A stretch of 64,000 nucleotides of DNA from Bradyrhizobium erythrophlei (GTDB lineage Bacteria > Pseudomonadota > Alphaproteobacteria > Rhizobiales > Xanthobacteraceae). Below are positions 33,154 to 42,835 of this stretch, in pieces. The stretch spans positions 1,116,001 through 1,180,000 of the forward strand of contig NZ_LT670817.1 of assembly GCF_900129425.1 (NCBI RefSeq), in the 5' to 3' direction. Both the position numbers and the translations under genes were made by a program. The notes beneath the pieces are model-generated. The model ran no database searches and was not told the origin of the DNA. It was given only the letters and a program-made list of their open reading frames with translations. The number at the start of each line of letters is the position of its first letter. Within the stretch, counting starts at the first letter, position 1.

Positions 33154-35225
33154 GCCGAACCCGCAAAGGCAAGGACCGAACGGGGAGGCGCCTTTGCCCC
33201 GCTTCCCGATGCGAAGTCCGTGACCCCTGGTTTAACGTCGGCGGTGTTCAATAGTTGCTGCCAGCTCTTGTATTCCGGCATCTGCGGCAGTTTGAACGCG
33301 ATCTCTTCCGGCGCGGCGTTCAGCACGATGAAAATCGGCGCCTTCCCATGCTCGATCGGCCCCAGCACGTAAGAGAGAAACCGGCCTTCCGGAAAATTCC
33401 AGTCCTCTTCCTTCATTTCGGCGGCCGCCGGGGTCAGCCACAGCACGCCGTAGGATCCGTCCGCACGCCGCCCGTCGAGCCAGCGACGTGAACGGATTTG
33501 CGGGAAGCGCTTCCTTAGCTCGGTCATGTGGCCGACGAAATCGGTGAGGTCATCGCCTTCGCGGCCGAGGTTCTCCCAGCCGATCCAGCCGATCTCGTTA
33601 TCCTGGCAATACGCATTGTTGTTGCCGTTCTGGGTGTTGCCGACTTCATCGCCGGCCAGAATCAGCGGCAGGCCCTGCGCCAGCAACAAGCACGCGAGCT
33701 GGTTTTTTCGAAGCTGGCGGCGCAATGCGACAATGGCCGGATCGTCGGTTGGGCCTTCATGGCCGCAATTGTTGCTCTGGTTGTCGCTGGAGCCGTCGCG
33801 ATTGTCTTCGCCGTTAGCTTCATTGTGTTTCTCGTTGTAGCTGAACAAATCCTGTAGAGTGAAGCCGTCATGCACGGTGACATGATTGATGCCGGCGCGG
33901 GGCGTGCGGCCATCGTGATGATAGACGTCGGACGAGCCGGTCATGCGGCTCGAGACTTCGCCGATGAGGCTGCCTTCGCCGCCCCAGTAGCGCCGCATCG
34001 CGCTGCGATACTTGTCGTTCCATTCCGACCACTGCGAGGGAAACGCACCGACCTGATAGCCGCCGAGTCCGAGGTCCCAGGGTTCGGCGACGAGCTTCAC
34101 CGATGACAGCACCGGGTCTTGCCGGATCGCGGTGAGGAATGCGGTGTTGCGGTCGAATCCGTTCGGCCCGCGCGCCAGCGTGGTGGCGAGATCGAAGCGG
34201 AAGCCGTCGACGTGGCAGACCTCGACCCAGTAGCGCAGCGAATCCATCACCATCTGCAGCACGCGCGGATGGGTGAGATTGACCGAACTGCCGCAGCCGG
34301 TGAAATCATCGTAATATCGCGGATTATCCGGCTTCAGCCAGTAATAGGAGGCGTTGTCGATGCCGCGGAACGACAGCGTCGGGCCCATATGGTTGCCCTC
34401 GGCGGTGTGGTTGTAGACGACGTCGAGCATCACCTCGATGCCGGCGTCGTGCAGCCGTGCCACCGTGGTGCGGAAGGCGTCGAGCGGGTTGTCCTGCGAG
34501 TAGCGCGGCTCCGGCGCGAAAAACGACAGCGTGTTGTAGCCCCAGTAGTTCACCAGCTTCTTTTCGACCAGTATCCTGTCGTCGACGAGGCCGTGGATCG
34601 GCAACAGCTCGATGGTGGTGACGCCAAGGCGCTTGAGATGACCGATCATCGCCGGCGATGACAGCCCGCCATAGGTGCCGCGCAGGTTCGGAGGGACGTC
34701 GTCGCGCTTCTGCGTCAGGCCTTTGACGTGAGCCTCATAGATGATGGTGTCTTCCCAGGAAATGTTGGGACGCATTTCGCGACGACCCCAATTGAATGTT
34801 TCGTCGACGACGACGGCCTTCGGCATGCCGCGGGCATTGTCACGCCGGTCGAACGAAAGATCTTCACGCGGGCTTCCGGTGCGATACGCGAAATGCGCAT
34901 CGCTCCATACCAGCCGTCCGGCCACCCGCCTGGCATAGGGATCGAGCAGCAGCTTGTTGGCGTTGAAGCGGTGACCGTGTTCGGGCTCATAGGGGCCATG
35001 AACGCGGTAACCATAGAGCTGTCCCGGCGAAACGTCGTTGAGGTAACCGTGCCAGACATCTTCGGTGCGCTCCGGCAGCTCGATGCGTTCGAGTTCGCGG
35101 CGGCCCTGGCCGTCGAACAGACATAGCTCGACCTTTTGTGCATTGGCGGAGAACAACGCAAAGTTGGTCCCCCGACCGTCCCAGCTTGCACCGAGGCGCG
35201 AGAACGTTCCGGCCGACAGTCGCAT
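33150..35225 (-). CDS. glgX: Glycogen debranching enzyme GlgX (TreX-type)
   Basis: A 691-residue GH13_11 isoamylase-type debranching enzyme. N-terminal CBM48 (GASWDGRGTNFALFSANA), then DVVYNHTAEGNHMGPTLS, VDGFRFDLATTLAR (nucleophile) and LVAEPWDLG (acid), with the substrate-loop sequence NNNAYCQDNEI. It removes alpha-1,6 branches and thus supplies linear maltodextrin for TreY/TreZ. It lies between glgB (2-bp gap) and treZ (4-nt overlap). Confidence 0.95.
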   Translation of the reverse strand: MRLSAGTFSRLGASWDGRGTNFALFSANAQKVELCLFDGQGRRELERIELPERTEDVWHGYLNDVSPGQLYGYRVHGPYEPEHGHRFNANKLLLDPYARRVAGRLVWSDAHFAYRTGSPREDLSFDRRDNARGMPKAVVVDETFNWGRREMRPNISWEDTIIYEAHVKGLTQKRDDVPPNLRGTYGGLSSPAMIGHLKRLGVTTIELLPIHGLVDDRILVEKKLVNYWGYNTLSFFAPEPRYSQDNPLDAFRTTVARLHDAGIEVMLDVVYNHTAEGNHMGPTLSFRGIDNASYYWLKPDNPRYYDDFTGCGSSVNLTHPRVLQMVMDSLRYWVEVCHVDGFRFDLATTLARGPNGFDRNTAFLTAIRQDPVLSSVKLVAEPWDLGLGGYQVGAFPSQWSEWNDKYRSAMRRYWGGEGSLIGEVSSRMTGSSDVYHHDGRTPRAGINHVTVHDGFTLQDLFSYNEKHNEANGEDNRDGSSDNQSNNCGHEGPTDDPAIVALRRQLRKNQLACLLLAQGLPLILAGDEVGNTQNGNNNAYCQDNEIGWIGWENLGREGDDLTDFVGHMTELRKRFPQIRSRRWLDGRRADGSYGVLWLTPAAAEMKEEDWNFPEGRFLSYVLGPIEHGKAPIFIVLNAAPEEIAFKLPQMPEYKSWQQLLNTADVKPGVTDFASGSGAKAPPRSVLAFAGSA

Positions 35226-35227
35226 GT

Positions 35228-37375
35228 TCAGCTTTCCGGTACGAGAAATATAGCGGCCAAAGGCGGGATGGTGAGACTGAGCTCGGGCACCAGGCCATCC
35301 AACGTTCGGACTTCGCCGACGTTCCCGACATTGCTGCCGCCGTAATGCGCGGAGTCAGAGTTGAGAACTTCGTGCCACTTGCCGGCGAACGGCACGCGGA
35401 CGCGGTATTCGCGATATACATTTGGAGAAAAATTGATCACGACGAGACAGCGCGCGCGCGCTTCGTTGCCCTTGCGAATCCAGGCGAACACGTTGCCGCC
35501 GGCGTCGTCGGTTATGATCCATTCGAAACCGGATTGATCGCAATCCAGCTCGTGCAGCGCCGGCAGCGCGCGATAGAGTCCGTTCAGATCGCGGATCAGG
35601 GACTGGATGCCGGCGTGCTTCTTTTCATCGAGCAGATGCCAATCAAGCCCGTGATCATGGCTCCATTCGCGTTCCTGGGCGAATTCGCAGCCCATGAACA
35701 TCAGCTTCTTGCCGGGATGTCCGAACATGAAGGCGTAATAGGCGCGCAGATTGGCAAAGCGCTGCCAGTCGTCGCCCGGCATCCGCCCGATGATCGAGCG
35801 CTTGCCGTGGACGACTTCGTCGTGCGACAGCGGCAGGATGAAATTTTCCGAAAACGCGTAGTGCAGGCCGAACAGGATGTCGCCGTGATGATGCTTGCGG
35901 TGGATCGGATCCTTGCTGATGTAATTCAGCGTGTCATGCATCCAGCCCATATTCCATTTGTAGCCAAAGCCCAGTCCGCCATATTCGACCGGCTGTGACA
36001 CTTGCGGCCATGCGGTCGATTCTTCCGCCGCCGTGGTGGCTTGCGGAAAACGGGCGAACACTTCGGTATTGAAGCGGCGCAGGAAATCGATGGCTTCGAG
36101 ATTTTCGCGACCGCCATATTTGTTCGGAATCCAGCCGCCCGCGGGCCGGCTGTAGTCCAGATAGAGCATCGACGCCACCGCATCGACGCGCAGGCCATCG
36201 ATGGCATAACGTTCCAGCCAGAACAGCGCGTTCGATACCAGGAAGTTCACGATTTCAGTGCGACCGTAATTATAAATCAGTGTGCCCCAGTCCATGTGGC
36301 GGCCCTGCAGCGGGTTGGCGTGCTCATAAAGCGCGGTGCCGTCGAAATGGCCGAGGCCGTGCGGATCGTCGGGGAAATGTCCGGGCACCCAGTCCAGCAA
36401 CACGCCAAGACCTTCGTGATGACAGGCGTCAACCAAAGCGGAAAAATCCTCGGGCCTGCCGAACCGGCTGGTCGGCGCGTACAGGCCGGTCGGCTGATAG
36501 CCCCAGGAGCCGTCGAACGGATGTTCGCTGACGGGCAGAAATTCGACATGGGTAAAGCCGAGATCGCGGGCATAACGGGGAAGCTGCTCGGCGAGCTCAC
36601 GATAGGTCAGCCATTCGTTGTTGTTCTTGCGCCGCCACGAGCCGAGATGGACCTCGTAGATTGACATCGGCGCGCTTAGCGCATTCACCCTCTCCGGTGC
36701 CGGGCGCGGATGCGGCAGCTTGGTCTCGTCGAAAACAATGGACGCGGTGCTCGGGCGCACTTCCGCGGCAAATGCCATCGGATCCGACTTCAGCGGCAAA
36801 TGTTGGCCCTGCGGGCCGATGATATCGAATTTATAATGATCGCCCGCGGCCGCGTGCGGCACGAACAGCTCCCAATAGCCGACGCCGCGCACGCGCATCG
36901 GATGCCGCCGCGGGTTCCAGAAATTGAAATCGCCGACCACGCTGACTCGCCGCGCGTTGGGGGCCAACACCACGAACGCTACGCCATCGACGCCATCCAG
37001 CGTCATCGGATGCGCGCCAAGCTTGTCGTAAAGCCGCTGATGGGTACCCTCGCCCAGCAGATACAAATCGAAGTCTGTCAGCACCGGTGGAAAGCGGTAG
37101 GGGTCGTCGAGATCGACCACGTTCTCGCCGAAGCGGGCGCGCAGCTGGTAGCGCTTGGACCCGTTCGGAAGCGTCCCGGCGAACAGCCCGGCGTCGTGAA
37201 TCCGCGCCAGCACCGCGGTTTCGCCATGCTCCCCGACGGCCTCGACGTTCGACGCCTCCGGTAAGAACGCGCGGACCACGGTTTTGCCGCCCTCGGTATG
37301 AACGCCGAGATAACGAAAGGGATCGGAGTGGCGGCCTTCGACAATCGCATAGGCCTCCGCGGACAGTTTGGTCAT
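35228..37375 (-). CDS. glgB: 1,4-alpha-glucan branching enzyme GlgB
   Basis: A 715-residue GH13_9 branching enzyme with an N-terminal module, CBM48 (NARRVSVVGDFNFWNPRRHPM) and barrel. The catalytic region shows DWVPGHFPDDPHGL, IDGLRVDAVASMLYLDYSR (nucleophile Asp) and AEESTAWPQVS (acid Glu), then LPLSHDEVVHGK. It introduces alpha-1,6 branches into linear glucan made by GlgE or GlgA. It overlaps treS by 4 nt (ATGA). There is no glgA or glgC in the window, consistent with a GlgE-based route here. Confidence 0.96.
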   Translation of the reverse strand: MTKLSAEAYAIVEGRHSDPFRYLGVHTEGGKTVVRAFLPEASNVEAVGEHGETAVLARIHDAGLFAGTLPNGSKRYQLRARFGENVVDLDDPYRFPPVLTDFDLYLLGEGTHQRLYDKLGAHPMTLDGVDGVAFVVLAPNARRVSVVGDFNFWNPRRHPMRVRGVGYWELFVPHAAAGDHYKFDIIGPQGQHLPLKSDPMAFAAEVRPSTASIVFDETKLPHPRPAPERVNALSAPMSIYEVHLGSWRRKNNNEWLTYRELAEQLPRYARDLGFTHVEFLPVSEHPFDGSWGYQPTGLYAPTSRFGRPEDFSALVDACHHEGLGVLLDWVPGHFPDDPHGLGHFDGTALYEHANPLQGRHMDWGTLIYNYGRTEIVNFLVSNALFWLERYAIDGLRVDAVASMLYLDYSRPAGGWIPNKYGGRENLEAIDFLRRFNTEVFARFPQATTAAEESTAWPQVSQPVEYGGLGFGYKWNMGWMHDTLNYISKDPIHRKHHHGDILFGLHYAFSENFILPLSHDEVVHGKRSIIGRMPGDDWQRFANLRAYYAFMFGHPGKKLMFMGCEFAQEREWSHDHGLDWHLLDEKKHAGIQSLIRDLNGLYRALPALHELDCDQSGFEWIITDDAGGNVFAWIRKGNEARARCLVVINFSPNVYREYRVRVPFAGKWHEVLNSDSAHYGGSNVGNVGEVRTLDGLVPELSLTIPPLAAIFLVPES

Positions 37376-40300
37376 GAGGCCTCGTTGCTATGCTGGGACA
37401 ATATTCGAAGCATCCCGGTCAGCGGGACGCGCAGCCATTCAGGCCTGTGGGCCAATTCGTATTCGATCTCGTAAAACACTTTTTCAAGCAGAAAGAAATT
37501 CAGCATCTGCTCGGCGGCCGCCTTATCGGCCGGCCACAGAGGTTGATTTGCCATGATCTCGCGATAGGCGGCAAGAAACGCCGCGGCCGAGCGCTCGCGC
37601 CACTCCGCAAGTGCCGCGCCGAGCTTGCCGTGCTCGTCGGGCGCCACCTTGAGCGCGCGCTCCATGGCGGAGGTCGCCGAATAATCGATCGAACGGATCA
37701 GGCCCGCGACATCGCGCGCGGCAGGCGCCTTCTGCCGCCGTTCGGCCTGGGTACGGCGCGGCTCGCCCTCGAAATCGATGATGAAGATATCGTCCTTGAC
37801 GATCAATATCTGACCGAGATGGAAGTCGCCGTGGTGACGGATGTTGAGGCCGTCGATGGTTCCCGGAATCAGCGCGCGGAGGCGGTCATGCAAGGTGTCG
37901 CGCTGCGCCAGCGCTTGATCGATCAGCGGACGATCGGCTTCCCTGACCGTATCGCGCCGCTGCCTCAATACCTCGAAGACGCGTTCGGCGCGGGCCACCA
38001 CATCGTCGATCCAGCGCTGCACGTCCTCCGATCGGGTCGGTTCCGGCACAAAATCGGCAAACTCGGTGCTGCTGGCGAGCGCGAGGTGCATCTCGGCGAC
38101 GCGTCTTCCGATCTGCGACATGTAGCGCAGATACGGGGTCTGCCCCTCGCTTTCGCTGGGGTGTTCACTGGCCGCCAGCAGGCGCTGTTCTTCGACGAAG
38201 CGATCGAGATAGGCCGAGGTTACGGTCCAGGCGTCGCCCTGATTTTCGACGAAGGTATGGACGATCGCAATCGCGCTTGTGCTATTGCCCTCGGTCAATT
38301 CCACGCTGCCGAGCAGGGCGGGTGTATTGGCAAAGCCCGCGACTTCGGTCAGGAACCGACCGACTTCGATCTCGGGATTGATACCGGATTCGAGCTTGCG
38401 ATAAACCTTGACCACATATTTATTGTCGACCAGCGCGGTACTGTTGGACTGTTCGGTTTCGACCGCACGGACATGCTCGGGCGGCTGGATCGGCTTGTCC
38501 GAAAACCGGCTGGTCGGCCTGAATTCCAGGCGCAGCCCGTTTTCTTCCAGGGTCAGGGATTCGCGCAGATTGCGCAGCAAAAGCGCGATGAAGATATGGT
38601 CGGTGGCAACGTCGAGCAGCGTTCCTTCCCGCGCGCCCTGACGCACCGCCGCCAGCGCACGTGGATTATAGCGCTCGCGATCGAATCGCATCCATTCGAT
38701 CTGCATCGGCAATACATAGCGCGTCGTCAAGCCACGCTGGGTCGTTTCGAAGAAGGCGAGCCAGGGGCGGTTGTCGCCGATATCGCAGAACGGAATCGCG
38801 GAAATCAGGGTCGGTTGAACCGCTTTCGCCGAACGCTCCGGGTACCAGCGGGTTCGCGCCAGATGTCCGGGCAGTACGTCGCGTTCGAAGACGCCGCGGG
38901 TGCGCGCCAGCGACACCCAGGTGGCGCCGAGCGGTACCACGAGGGTTTCGAATTCGGGAACCAGCGTCGGCGAGGTGTGCTCCGACTTGTCGCGCTCCTG
39001 GAGCTGAAACCAGTAAAACCCGTAGGGCGCCAGCGTGATCATGTAGGGCAATTCGCCGATCGGCGGAAAGCGGGTGCGGCCGAGCATTTCCAGCGGGACG
39101 CGTTCTTTCCAGGCCGAGAGATCGAGTTCGGTGGCTTGCGCGGAGCGCGACAGATTGGCGACGCAGAGGATCACCTCGTCGCCGTATTGCCTGACATAGG
39201 CGAGCACCGCGCGATTGACCGGGCGGATGAAGGCTATGGTGCCGCGACCGAACGCCAGGGTGGATTTGCGCACCGAGATCAGCCGCTTGGTTGCGCTCAG
39301 CAGCGAAGACAGGCTGCGCGACTGCGCCTCGACATTGACCGCCTCGTAGCCATAGACCGGATCCATGATGGTCGGCGCGTAAAGCCGCGCCGGATCGGCG
39401 CGCGAGAAACCGCCGTTGCGGTCCGGCGACCATTGCATCGGCGTGCGAACGCCGTTGCGGTCGCCGAGATAGATATTGTCGCCCATGCCGATTTCGTCGC
39501 CGTAATAGATGATCGGCGTGCCCGGAAACGACAGCAGCAGCGAGTTCATTAGCTCGATCTTGCGGCGGTCGTTGTCCATCAGGGGCGCCAGCCGGCGGCG
39601 AATGCCGACATTGATGCGCGCGCGCGGGTCGTTGGCGTAGGTCGACCACAGATAGTCGCGCTCGACGTCGGTGACCATTTCGAGCGTCAGCTCGTCGTGG
39701 TTGCGCAGGAACAGCGCCCACTGGCAATTGCCCGGAATATCCGGGGTCTGGCGCAGGATGTCGGTGATCGGAAAGCGATCTTCCTGGGCGATCGCCATGT
39801 AGATCCGCGGCATCAGCGGAAAATGATAGGCCATGTGGCATTCGTCGCCGCTGCCGAAATATTCCTGCACATCCTCCGGCCATTGATTGGCTTCCGCCAG
39901 CAGCACCTTGCCCTTGGCGTAAGCGTCGAGTTCCCGGCGCAGCCTCTTGATGATGGCGTGGGTCTCGGGGAGATTCTCGTTGTTGGTGCCGTCGCGCTCG
40001 CACAGATAGGGGATGGCATCGAGCCGGAACCCGTCGACGCCGGTGTCGAGCCAGCGCTTCATGACCTGCACTAGCGCGCTGACCACGCGCGGATTGTCGA
40101 AATTGAGATCCGGCTGGTGCGAGAAGAAGCGGTGCCAGTAGAATTGCCCGGCTTCCGGATCCCAGGTCCAGTTCGATTTCTCGGTGTCGGTGAAGATGAT
40201 CCGCGTACCCTGATATTTCTGATCGGTGTCGCTCCACACATACCAGTTGCGCGCGCTGGATTTGGGATCGCTGCGGCGGGCGCGCTTGAACCAGTCGTGC

Positions 40301-40674
40301 TGGTCGGAGGTGTGATTGATGACGAGTTCGGTAATGACGCGCAGACCGCGCCGCTTGGCCTCGACGATGAAGCGCTTGAAATCCTTCATGTTGCCGAAAT
40401 CAGGATTGATGGCGCCGTAGTCGGCGATGTCGTAGCCGTCGTCACGGCCGGGCGACGGATAGAACGGCAACAGCCACAGCGCGGTGACGCCGAGGTCCTG
40501 CAGATAGCCGAGCTTCTCGGTCAGGCCCGCGAAATCGCCGATGCCGTCGTTGTTGCTGTCGGCAAAAGCCTTGACGTGAAGCTGATAGATGATGGCATCC
40601 TTGTACCAAAGCTCGTCGCCGTCGAGGTCGGTGACGGGCAGTTCGGTTGCATCGATGGATGACAGCAGGTTCAT
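37372..40674 (-). CDS. treS: Trehalose synthase / maltokinase fusion (TreS-Pep2)
   Basis: A 1100-residue fusion. Residues about 15-560 are a GH13_16 trehalose synthase that interconverts trehalose and maltose: nucleophile Asp219 (GFRLDAIP), acid Glu261 (LLAEANQWPEDV), Asp327 (LRNHDELT). From about 600 to 1100 is a Pep2-type maltokinase with a kinase-like fold (RHHGDFHLGQILI and IIDFEGEPRR as catalytic and metal motifs), making maltose-1-phosphate for GlgE. ATG 40674 is used; the frame extends upstream but overlaps glgE. Single-gene fusions of these two activities are known; separate genes occur in actinobacteria. Confidence 0.95.
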   Translation of the reverse strand: MNLLSSIDATELPVTDLDGDELWYKDAIIYQLHVKAFADSNNDGIGDFAGLTEKLGYLQDLGVTALWLLPFYPSPGRDDGYDIADYGAINPDFGNMKDFKRFIVEAKRRGLRVITELVINHTSDQHDWFKRARRSDPKSSARNWYVWSDTDQKYQGTRIIFTDTEKSNWTWDPEAGQFYWHRFFSHQPDLNFDNPRVVSALVQVMKRWLDTGVDGFRLDAIPYLCERDGTNNENLPETHAIIKRLRRELDAYAKGKVLLAEANQWPEDVQEYFGSGDECHMAYHFPLMPRIYMAIAQEDRFPITDILRQTPDIPGNCQWALFLRNHDELTLEMVTDVERDYLWSTYANDPRARINVGIRRRLAPLMDNDRRKIELMNSLLLSFPGTPIIYYGDEIGMGDNIYLGDRNGVRTPMQWSPDRNGGFSRADPARLYAPTIMDPVYGYEAVNVEAQSRSLSSLLSATKRLISVRKSTLAFGRGTIAFIRPVNRAVLAYVRQYGDEVILCVANLSRSAQATELDLSAWKERVPLEMLGRTRFPPIGELPYMITLAPYGFYWFQLQERDKSEHTSPTLVPEFETLVVPLGATWVSLARTRGVFERDVLPGHLARTRWYPERSAKAVQPTLISAIPFCDIGDNRPWLAFFETTQRGLTTRYVLPMQIEWMRFDRERYNPRALAAVRQGAREGTLLDVATDHIFIALLLRNLRESLTLEENGLRLEFRPTSRFSDKPIQPPEHVRAVETEQSNSTALVDNKYVVKVYRKLESGINPEIEVGRFLTEVAGFANTPALLGSVELTEGNSTSAIAIVHTFVENQGDAWTVTSAYLDRFVEEQRLLAASEHPSESEGQTPYLRYMSQIGRRVAEMHLALASSTEFADFVPEPTRSEDVQRWIDDVVARAERVFEVLRQRRDTVREADRPLIDQALAQRDTLHDRLRALIPGTIDGLNIRHHGDFHLGQILIVKDDIFIIDFEGEPRRTQAERRQKAPAARDVAGLIRSIDYSATSAMERALKVAPDEHGKLGAALAEWRERSAAAFLAAYREIMANQPLWPADKAAAEQMLNFFLLEKVFYEIEYELAHRPEWLRVPLTGMLRILSQHSNEAS

Positions 40675-40682
40675 GGCGCCAC

Positions 40683-42635
40683 TCACGCCAGACAGCGAAA
40701 CAGCAAAGCGGGATCGCGCACCGGATCGATGCGCAGACGGATGCCGCCCCACTCGACCGGGTAGCGTTCACCGGTGATCAGGTTCTCGACCGCGGCGACG
40801 TTGCGGCGGTCGCCGGGCATGCCGACCTGGACATCGCCGAGCGGAAACCAGAATTCGTGCACGTCATGCGACAGGGCAATGGCGACGACGACGCTGTTGG
40901 TTTGATTGACCGACTCCTTGACGAAGCCGATGACGTTGCCGTCATCGATCGGAATAAAACGAAGGTTGCTGGTCTGCTGCAACGCCGCGTTTTCCCGGCG
41001 GACCCGATTGAGGTCATGGATGTAGGGCTTGATATTGCCCGATTTGTCCCAGTCCCGCACCTTGATCTCGTATTTTTCGGAATCGGCATATTCCTCGCGG
41101 CCGGGAATCGGATCGTGCTCCAATAACTCGAAACCGTTGTAGATGCCGTAGGTGGCCGACAGCGTCGCGGCCAGCGCGACGCGCGACTTGAACATCCAGG
41201 TCTCGCCGCCTTGCAGATGATAGGGCAGGATGTCAGGGGTGTTGGCGAAGAAATTCGGACGATAGTAATCGCGCTCCGGATAGCCCGTCAGCTCGCTCAG
41301 ATACTGCTCCAGCTCCCACTTCTGGGTCCGCCATGTGAAATAGGTGTAGGACTGGGTGAAGCCGAGCTTTGCCAGGCCCTTCATCAGTTTCGGCCGCGTG
41401 AAGGCTTCCGCGAGGAAGATCACGTCGGGGTGGCGAAGCTGAATTTCGCGGATCAGCCATTCCCAAAATCTAAACGGCTTGGTGTGGGGGTTGTCGACCC
41501 GGAAAATCTTCACCCCCTGGTCGATCCAGAACAGCACCACATCGCGCAGGGCATTCCACAGCGCGCCGGCGTCTTCCGACGAAAAATCGGGGTTGACGAT
41601 GTCCTCATATTTCTTGGGCGGGTTTTCCGCGTAGCGCATCGAGCCGTCCGGCCGCCGCCTGAACCATTCCGGATGGTCCTTGAGCCAGGGATGGTCGGGC
41701 GAACACTGAATGGCGAAGTCGAGCGCGACTTCGATGGCGAGCAACTCGCATGCCCCGACAAAACTGCGGAAATCCTCGATCGTGCCGAGTTCAGGATGCA
41801 CCGCGTCGTGGCCGCCTTCGGCCGAGCCAATGGCGTACGGGCTTCCGGGGTCGCCTTCCCCTGCCGATACCGCGTTGTTGCGCCCTTTGCGGTTGGTATG
41901 CCCGATGGGGTGAATAGGCGTGAGATAGACCACGTCGAAGCCCATCGCCGCGATGTCAGGCAGGCGCGCGATAGCGTCCTTGAAGGTGCCGTGCTGGCCC
42001 GGCGTCTTGCCCTGGCTTCGTGGTACCATCTCGTACCACGCGCCGGCCCGCGCCCGCGGCCGGTCGATCATCAAGGGAAACAATTGCGATCGCGTCAGAT
42101 CGGGCCGCAACTGGCTTTCGGCCATGGCGTCCTTCAATTCGTCGGTCAGCAGGGGCGCAGCCTCGCCGGTCTGCAGATATTCCTCGCATTGCCTCAGGAT
42201 TACGGCAGCGGCGGCCGGGCCGCCGGCCTGCGCCTTGGTCAGCATGCCTGCGCCCTCGATGGCGTCGAGGGTAACGTCGTTTCCGGCTTTTTGCTTGAGT
42301 TCGAATCCGCGCCGCCAGGTCGCGAATTCGTCGGTCCAGGCCTCGATCGCATAGACGTAGCGTCCGGGCTGATCCGGGACGAACGATCCGCCCCAGCGGT
42401 CATTGCTGGAATGGGTCATCGGCGTGCGGTGCCATTCCCGGTCGCGCTCGCGGCGCCAGACCAGCGCCGCAGTCACGATATCATGGCCGTCGCGATAAAT
42501 GTCCGCCCAGACCTCAATGCGCTCGCCGACGATGCGCTTGACCGGAAAACGGCCACCGTCGATCAGCGGATAAACGTCTTCAATGTGGAAAGCGCCTGCT
42601 GCGGTGCTCGCGACAGTTTGAGTTGTTTTGTTCAC
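40683..42635 (-). CDS. glgE: Alpha-1,4-glucan:maltose-1-phosphate maltosyltransferase GlgE
   Basis: A 650-residue GH13_3 enzyme that adds maltosyl units from maltose-1-phosphate to alpha-1,4-glucan. The nucleophile is Asp381 in FRVDNPHTKP and the acid Glu410 in FLAEAFTRP, both identical in context to Streptomyces GlgE. Also present are the N-terminal domain (VWADIYRDG, Val-Val-Trp-type) and YLTPIHPIGHTNRKG. GTG 42635 is preferred; an in-frame ATG at 42725 would add 30 residues of non-conserved sequence. First gene of the operon with treS-pep2, glgB, glgX, treZ, treY. Confidence 0.93.
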   Translation of the reverse strand: MNKTTQTVASTAAGAFHIEDVYPLIDGGRFPVKRIVGERIEVWADIYRDGHDIVTAALVWRRERDREWHRTPMTHSSNDRWGGSFVPDQPGRYVYAIEAWTDEFATWRRGFELKQKAGNDVTLDAIEGAGMLTKAQAGGPAAAAVILRQCEEYLQTGEAAPLLTDELKDAMAESQLRPDLTRSQLFPLMIDRPRARAGAWYEMVPRSQGKTPGQHGTFKDAIARLPDIAAMGFDVVYLTPIHPIGHTNRKGRNNAVSAGEGDPGSPYAIGSAEGGHDAVHPELGTIEDFRSFVGACELLAIEVALDFAIQCSPDHPWLKDHPEWFRRRPDGSMRYAENPPKKYEDIVNPDFSSEDAGALWNALRDVVLFWIDQGVKIFRVDNPHTKPFRFWEWLIREIQLRHPDVIFLAEAFTRPKLMKGLAKLGFTQSYTYFTWRTQKWELEQYLSELTGYPERDYYRPNFFANTPDILPYHLQGGETWMFKSRVALAATLSATYGIYNGFELLEHDPIPGREEYADSEKYEIKVRDWDKSGNIKPYIHDLNRVRRENAALQQTSNLRFIPIDDGNVIGFVKESVNQTNSVVVAIALSHDVHEFWFPLGDVQVGMPGDRRNVAAVENLITGERYPVEWGGIRLRIDPVRDPALLFRCLA

Positions 42636-42735
42636 GGTGATGCCATTGACATGGGAATGACGTCCCGTTCCGATTAGGGGAAAGGAGACGTTCCGAACAT
42701 ATATACAAAGCCGCTGGCCGGGCATTGGTTCCCGG

Positions 42736-42760
42736 GGAACGCCGGGGACGCCACAGAGTT
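42736..42760 (+). promoter_or_regulatory. EcfG-type promoter for malQ
   Basis: GGAAC (42736-42740) is followed after 16 nt by AGTT (42757-42760), one mismatch from the EcfG core. It lies in the 200-bp divergent region between glgE and malQ, 76 bp before the malQ start. On the opposite strand three GGAAC sequences occur before glgE, but none has a -10 match at 16 or 17 nt. Confidence 0.45.
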
Positions 42761-42835
42761 AAACACGGCTATCCTCTTCCCTTATCTTGAGAATTTCGCG
42801 ACGGTCCACACCGTTGCCTGCAAACTGTGTGCCGA

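Noticed and set aside
37390..39552. 720-codon frame antisense to treS-pep2
   Set aside because: Shadow; Arg/Gly/His-rich with no domain.
42636..42735. EcfG-like promoters toward glgE
   Set aside because: Three GGAAC sequences occur on the minus strand but none is followed by a CGTT-like sequence at 16 or 17 nt.
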